From: Fodinicurvata sp. EGI_FJ10296
GTDB lineage: Bacteria; Pseudomonadota; Alphaproteobacteria; DSM-16000; Inquilinaceae
Assembly (NCBI RefSeq): GCF_040712075.1
Contig: NZ_JBFCVL010000001.1
Span: forward strand, 441,501 to 505,500
Direction of reading: 5' to 3'
Length of the DNA stretch: 64,000 nucleotides
Under the pieces are notes generated by a model. The model saw only the letters and a list, made by a program, of their open reading frames with translations. It had not been told where the DNA came from and made no database searches. Shown one piece after another: positions 60,983-64,000 of the stretch. The first letter of the stretch is position 1, and the number at the start of each line of letters is the position of its first letter. Position numbers and translations under genes: made by a program.

Positions 60983-61830
60983 GACGAGTAAATTGCGACC
61001 GGACGTTTCTCGCGTTTTTCATAGTGCCGATAGTATTTGGCCGTGACGAGATCGGTCTTCACCAGGATGCAGACATCAGTCGTATTGAACTGATGGTCGA
61101 TGACCGCCCCGTCGCCCACCATTCCTCCGAGCCGAAGATATCCTTTGAGCAGCGGTGGAAGGGCAGTGAGCGCGCCGCGGTGATCGATTTCATCTGCCGG
61201 CATCAGATCGATACTGGTGTATCGCGAGTCGATCGCCCGGGGACGAAGCGGCGGAGGAGCGAGATGATGATGATGCAGATAGGACAGCGGAAGCTTCAAG
61301 GCGGCCGGTTCGACCCCTGGCAAGCTGCCGCAGCCGAACATCAGCTTGATGTCGTGATCAAAGACATAGGCCGCAATACCGCGCCACAACAGTTGCATGC
61401 ACTGACCCGTTCTATGCCGGGCATCGACACAGGAGCGGCCTAGTTCCAGGACCTCGCCTGGCAGCGAAAGGATGCCGCCGATGTCGAACTCCGTGGCTGT
61501 GTAGAAGCCACCGCACCGCGCCGCCGCCTCGCGACGTATCAGCCTGTAGGTACCGACCACGGCGTCCGGTCCGCTTCCGATCGACCGGTCGAGCACAAGC
61601 ATGTGATCGGCGACCGCGTCGTAATCATCGAAATCGCGTTCCAGGCGCGCCGTGTCACTGGACGGCCGGGCGGCCATCTCCTGATAGAAAATCCGATAGC
61701 GCAGGGCCTGCGCCGCATCGATCTCACGGCGCCCTTCAGCCAGTCGTACTTCGAGATCGCCGGCGCGAAGCGCCCATGAACAGCCGTTCGGGCTGGCCGA
61801 CGATTGGTCGACGGATGCCTGGTCTACCAT
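60979..61830 (-). CDS. olsB: L-ornithine N-alpha-acyltransferase OlsB
   Basis: A 283-aa GNAT-like acyl-ACP-dependent acyltransferase, the first step of ornithine lipid synthesis, phosphate-free membrane lipids common in alphaproteobacteria. RLAEGRREIDAAQALRYRIF, FDDYDAVADHMLVLD and VLELGRSCVDARHR are the typical motifs, with GIAAYVFDHDIKLMFGCGSL after them. The ATG at 61830 gives normal length. It is followed by olsA with overlap. The former label haemolysin-like is a misnomer. Confidence 0.92.
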   Translation of the reverse strand: MVDQASVDQSSASPNGCSWALRAGDLEVRLAEGRREIDAAQALRYRIFYQEMAARPSSDTARLERDFDDYDAVADHMLVLDRSIGSGPDAVVGTYRLIRREAAARCGGFYTATEFDIGGILSLPGEVLELGRSCVDARHRTGQCMQLLWRGIAAYVFDHDIKLMFGCGSLPGVEPAALKLPLSYLHHHHLAPPPLRPRAIDSRYTSIDLMPADEIDHRGALTALPPLLKGYLRLGGMVGDGAVIDHQFNTTDVCILVKTDLVTAKYYRHYEKREKRPVAIYSS

Positions 61831-62088
61831 CTTCGCATCCCTTTCGGCGTCCCGATTTCATCCGGCGCCACCCTTGACGGGTTTGAGCCTGTCCGGCTCC
61901 CGTCGCATGGAGCCCCGCACGCGGGCTATCCTACGGTGCGATGTCGGGGTGGGGCAAGTGTCCTGAAGACCAGACCGGCTCATCGAGAAAGACCCGTGCC
62001 CGCTTGACCGGTGCCCGCTAGACGAACGAAGTACATGGCTTTTCACGTTGCGACGCAATGCCCCGACTGGCCTGGAGAGCGGCGCGAA
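61831..62088. other. Gap between mucR and olsB
   Basis: About 260 bp without a supported gene. Many relatives carry a fur gene in this neighbourhood; none is present here. No clear hairpin was seen. Confidence 0.3.
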
Positions 62089-62502
62089 TCAGGCGTCCTT
62101 GCGCCCTCGGGTGCCGAGACCGATTTCTTTTGCGAGCATACTGCGCTGCTTTGCGTAATTTGGGGCAACCATGGGATAATCAGCCGACAATCCCCACCTT
62201 TCCCGGTAGTCTTCCGGCGTCATGTTATAGGCCGTTTTCAGATGGCGCTTGAGCATTTTTAGCTGCTTCCCATCTTCGAGGCAGACAATATAATCCGGAT
62301 GCACGGATTTCTTGACGGGGACGGCGGGCTGTGGGCGCTCCTGCTGGGGGCTTGGCTCCCGACCGGCATTCGCCAGGCTCTTGTAGACCTGTTCGATCAA
62401 CTGCGGCAGATCCGACATGGCGACCGTGTTGTTGCGGACATGCGCCGCCACGATCTGCGAGGTCAGAACAAGATACTCATTTGACGGTGCTTCGTTGGTC
62501 AT
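62089..62502 (-). CDS. MucR/Ros-family transcriptional regulator
   Basis: A 137-aa zinc-finger regulator. The finger region reads DYIVCLEDGKQLKMLKRHL followed by KTAYNMTPEDYRERWGL, with Cys-x2-Asp and a downstream His as in MucR. VLTSQIVAAHVRNNTVAM is the conserved N-terminal oligomerisation part. MucR-type proteins bind AT-rich DNA and control surface polysaccharide, motility and cell-cycle genes in alphaproteobacteria. ATG 62502 fits family starts. Its upstream region is AT-rich with an inverted repeat GGGGA-TAAAACT-TCCCC at 62575-62591. Confidence 0.94.
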   Translation of the reverse strand: MTNEAPSNEYLVLTSQIVAAHVRNNTVAMSDLPQLIEQVYKSLANAGREPSPQQERPQPAVPVKKSVHPDYIVCLEDGKQLKMLKRHLKTAYNMTPEDYRERWGLSADYPMVAPNYAKQRSMLAKEIGLGTRGRKDA

Positions 62503-62687
62503 CGACACCTCTCCGGTCTGATAGGACACCCTGCGCCTGCTTCTGTGAGGCTTCATGACCTGGTGGGGATAAAACTTCCCCTTGTGTATCTGTCCATGAA
62601 GACACCAAAAACATGCCCACTGGGTATATGGCTGCTGCCTAAATAATGCAAGAACCGCTATGAAGAAAGTAAGAGAAGGTTATCTCA

Positions 62688-62945
62688 ATGAAAAAAAATC
62701 CTGACTACACCGTCGATATCACACAAGAGGTTTGCCCATTCACGTTCATTCGCACCAAGTTGGTTTTGGAACGAATGAAGACCGGCGAGATTCTGCACGT
62801 ACGCCTGAAGGGCGAGGAGCCACTCGAAAACGTGCCCAAGGCTGTCAGGGAGATGGGCTCGACCATCCTGTCACTGGAGCCGGAACCAGAATCCGATACC
62901 GAGGGTGTCAAGATTCTTTCGATTGAGAAAGGTTCGGCACGATAG
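62688..62945 (+). CDS. TusA-family sulfurtransferase-like protein
   Basis: An 85-aa TusA/SirA-fold protein. The signature Cys lies in DITQEVCPFTFIRTKLVL, in the CP-x-x-x position, but the second Pro of CPxP is replaced (CPFTF). The C-terminus has VPKAVREMGSTILSLEPEP. TusA-like proteins carry persulfide sulfur for tRNA thiolation, cofactors or sulfur oxidation. GAGAAGG precedes the ATG. It is the only plus-strand gene within the conserved minus-strand block, between mucR and rimI. Confidence 0.85.
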   Translation: MKKNPDYTVDITQEVCPFTFIRTKLVLERMKTGEILHVRLKGEEPLENVPKAVREMGSTILSLEPEPESDTEGVKILSIEKGSAR

Positions 62946-62967
62946 GAAGCTCCCGAGTCGGCATTTG

Positions 62968-63489
62968 TCATTCGGTGTCTTTGCCGGCAAGAGTCTTTTT
63001 CATAACGACGGCTGTGGCACCATATGTCGGATCTGTATAATAATTGAGTCGCCGTCCGGCAATTATATATCCCGCTTGGCGATAGAGGCACGTCGCCCGC
63101 TCGTTATTCTCTGCGACTTCAAGGAAGATAATCGCTGCCCCCAGTCGATGCGCCGCCTCTTCGCTCGCTGCGAGCAGGCGCCGGCCAATGCCTTTGCCGC
63201 GGTAATCGGGATCGACACAGATCGTCAACAGATCCGCCTGATCGCCAATCGCCCGGACGATTGCCAAACCCGAAAGGGTTCGCTGCCCTGTCCTGCCTTC
63301 GCAGCGCTCTCCTTCCCAGCATTGACAGGCGCCGATACCCAACGTGCCGACGATATCGAAGGATTTCTTCAGCGTCTCGCTGCTCCAGCCATCGGCGAAG
63401 CAACGACTGTGAAGTTGGGCGGCGCTCTGAAGATCGCTTTTGACAAGCGCGCACAGCACCGTGTTCTCCGAACCGGTCGGCGCGGTCAC
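62968..63489 (-). CDS. rimI: Ribosomal-protein-alanine N-acetyltransferase-like GNAT protein (RimI)
   Basis: A 173-aa GNAT protein. The acetyl-CoA loop is LLTICVDPDYRGKGIGRRL, followed by GAAIIFLEVAENNERATCLY and the closing RQAGYIIAGRRLNYYTDP, as in RimI. It overlaps the tsaB stop with a GTG start (63489, GTGA), and the tsaB-rimI pairing is common. It acetylates the S18 N-terminus in E. coli; the target here is by analogy. Confidence 0.92.
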   Translation of the reverse strand: MTAPTGSENTVLCALVKSDLQSAAQLHSRCFADGWSSETLKKSFDIVGTLGIGACQCWEGERCEGRTGQRTLSGLAIVRAIGDQADLLTICVDPDYRGKGIGRRLLAASEEAAHRLGAAIIFLEVAENNERATCLYRQAGYIIAGRRLNYYTDPTYGATAVVMKKTLAGKDTE

Positions 63490-64000
63490 TGTTCGATGCC
63501 CCGCCCGGGCGGGGCCGCGACGGCGTCCGGGGGCCGAAGATAGAGGGGGGTCGGAATATCCGACGAGGACCGGGATCGTGCCTCCCATGCGAGGCGGGCG
63601 ACGACGCCGCCGTCGATGGCATAAGGGGGTCGCCGTGCATCCGGCGAAACGGCGGGATGAAGATCGCAGAAGCGCCGCGCGCCGTCTCCGATCACGATCA
63701 ATCCCCCGGGGGACTTCTCACGGTCCGTCATTTCCAGACCGGCGGGCGGCGCACAGATCATTTCGCCGCCGGAACCCAGCGACCAGGCGTCGAGCCCGCA
63801 TTCGATCGGGTATAGCCGAAGATACATTTCCAGACGCCGACTTTCGATGGCGACTGCAAGCGATCCGCGCGTTGCTCCGATCGGCGGCGGCGCAAAAGCC
63901 AGGCCGGGCATCGCGGCATGCGCCAATGCATCGAAGGCATTGACGCCGACCACACCCGCTCCCGTTGCCAAGGAGAAGCCGGCGGCCGCAGCCAGCCCGA
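63486..64000 (-). CDS. tsaB: TsaB, tRNA threonylcarbamoyladenosine synthesis subunit, C-terminal part (cut by window edge)
   Basis: The visible ~170 codons cover the later part of TsaB, the partner that stabilises TsaD in forming t6A37 of tRNA. GLAAAAGFSLATGAGVVGVN is the characteristic helix-loop, AVAIESRRLEMYLRLYP a later strand, and SDIPTPLYLRPPDAVA the standard C-terminus. The frame stays open to base 64000, so the N-terminal metal-site half lies outside. It overlaps rimI by 4 nt. Confidence 0.94.
   Translation of the reverse strand, partial: GLAAAAGFSLATGAGVVGVNAFDALAHAAMPGLAFAPPPIGATRGSLAVAIESRRLEMYLRLYPIECGLDAWSLGSGGEMICAPPAGLEMTDREKSPGGLIVIGDGARRFCDLHPAVSPDARRPPYAIDGGVVARLAWEARSRSSSDIPTPLYLRPPDAVAAPPGRGIEQ

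Noticed and set aside
1-64000. tRNA or rRNA genes
   Set aside because: Reading for GTTCGANTC-type T-arm words and acceptor pairing gave no credible cloverleaf. A tRNAscan-SE run would settle it.

Overview
The window is about 62% GC by eye and encodes a typical alphaproteobacterial core. It reads like a free-living, Rhodospirillales-like species, although the order cannot be fixed from sequence alone. Pointers are the rho-hemJ-hemE / DUF299 neighbourhood, SecB and FxsA, a Tim44-like protein, a MucR/Ros regulator, OlsBA (ornithine lipid synthesis), a PleC/DivJ-type kinase and a CtrA-type box.

Left part (1-7.5 kb): rho, hemJ and hemE run leftward while the PPDK regulator, maf, aroE, coaE and dnaQ run rightward. 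Between hemE and the PPDK regulator lies a 0.6-kb non-coding segment with seven DnaA-box-like 9-mers, the position of the chromosomal origin in Caulobacter and Rickettsia. I call it oriC. From 7.6 to 14.3 kb come secB, fxsA, a Tim44-like gene, a lutABC lactate-oxidation operon behind a GntR/FadR-type operator, and an Smr-domain gene.

Middle part (14.3-34.4 kb) is the accessory region. After an amylosucrase gene come four tandem copies, all on the minus strand, of a three-gene cassette: a CsgG-family outer-membrane lipoprotein pore, a ~380-aa exported protein with repeated ATAVxNN motifs and one conserved Cys pair, and a ~155-aa exported Gln/Asn/Ser/Thr-rich protein. One of the four csgG copies is cut down to its 3' end. 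The content resembles the holdfast-anchor set HfaB/HfaD/HfaA and, more distantly, curli. The homology of the two exported proteins is inferred, not shown. Every copy carries the same two-hairpin RNA module between the two exported-protein genes. Next to it are three LuxR-type regulators with degenerate receivers (CsgD-like logic), a receiver-only protein inside the array, another exported protein with one curlin-like motif, a PleC/DivJ-like histidine kinase and a catalytically dead EAL protein. This looks like an expanded, self-contained surface-fibre or adhesion locus and is the most novel part of the window.

Right part (34.5-64 kb): hslVU; the his genes hisB-hisH-GNAT-hisA-hisF-hisE-HIT on the plus strand; then a long, conserved minus-strand block: tsaB, rimI, mucR, olsB, olsA, miaB, phoH, ybeY, corC, lnt, an XRE regulator, trmB, an MFS transporter, rimP, nusA, ylxR, infB, rbfA, truB, rpsO and pnp. 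A plus-strand TusA-like gene sits inside it. No tRNA, rRNA, CRISPR array, transposase or prophage gene was recognised.
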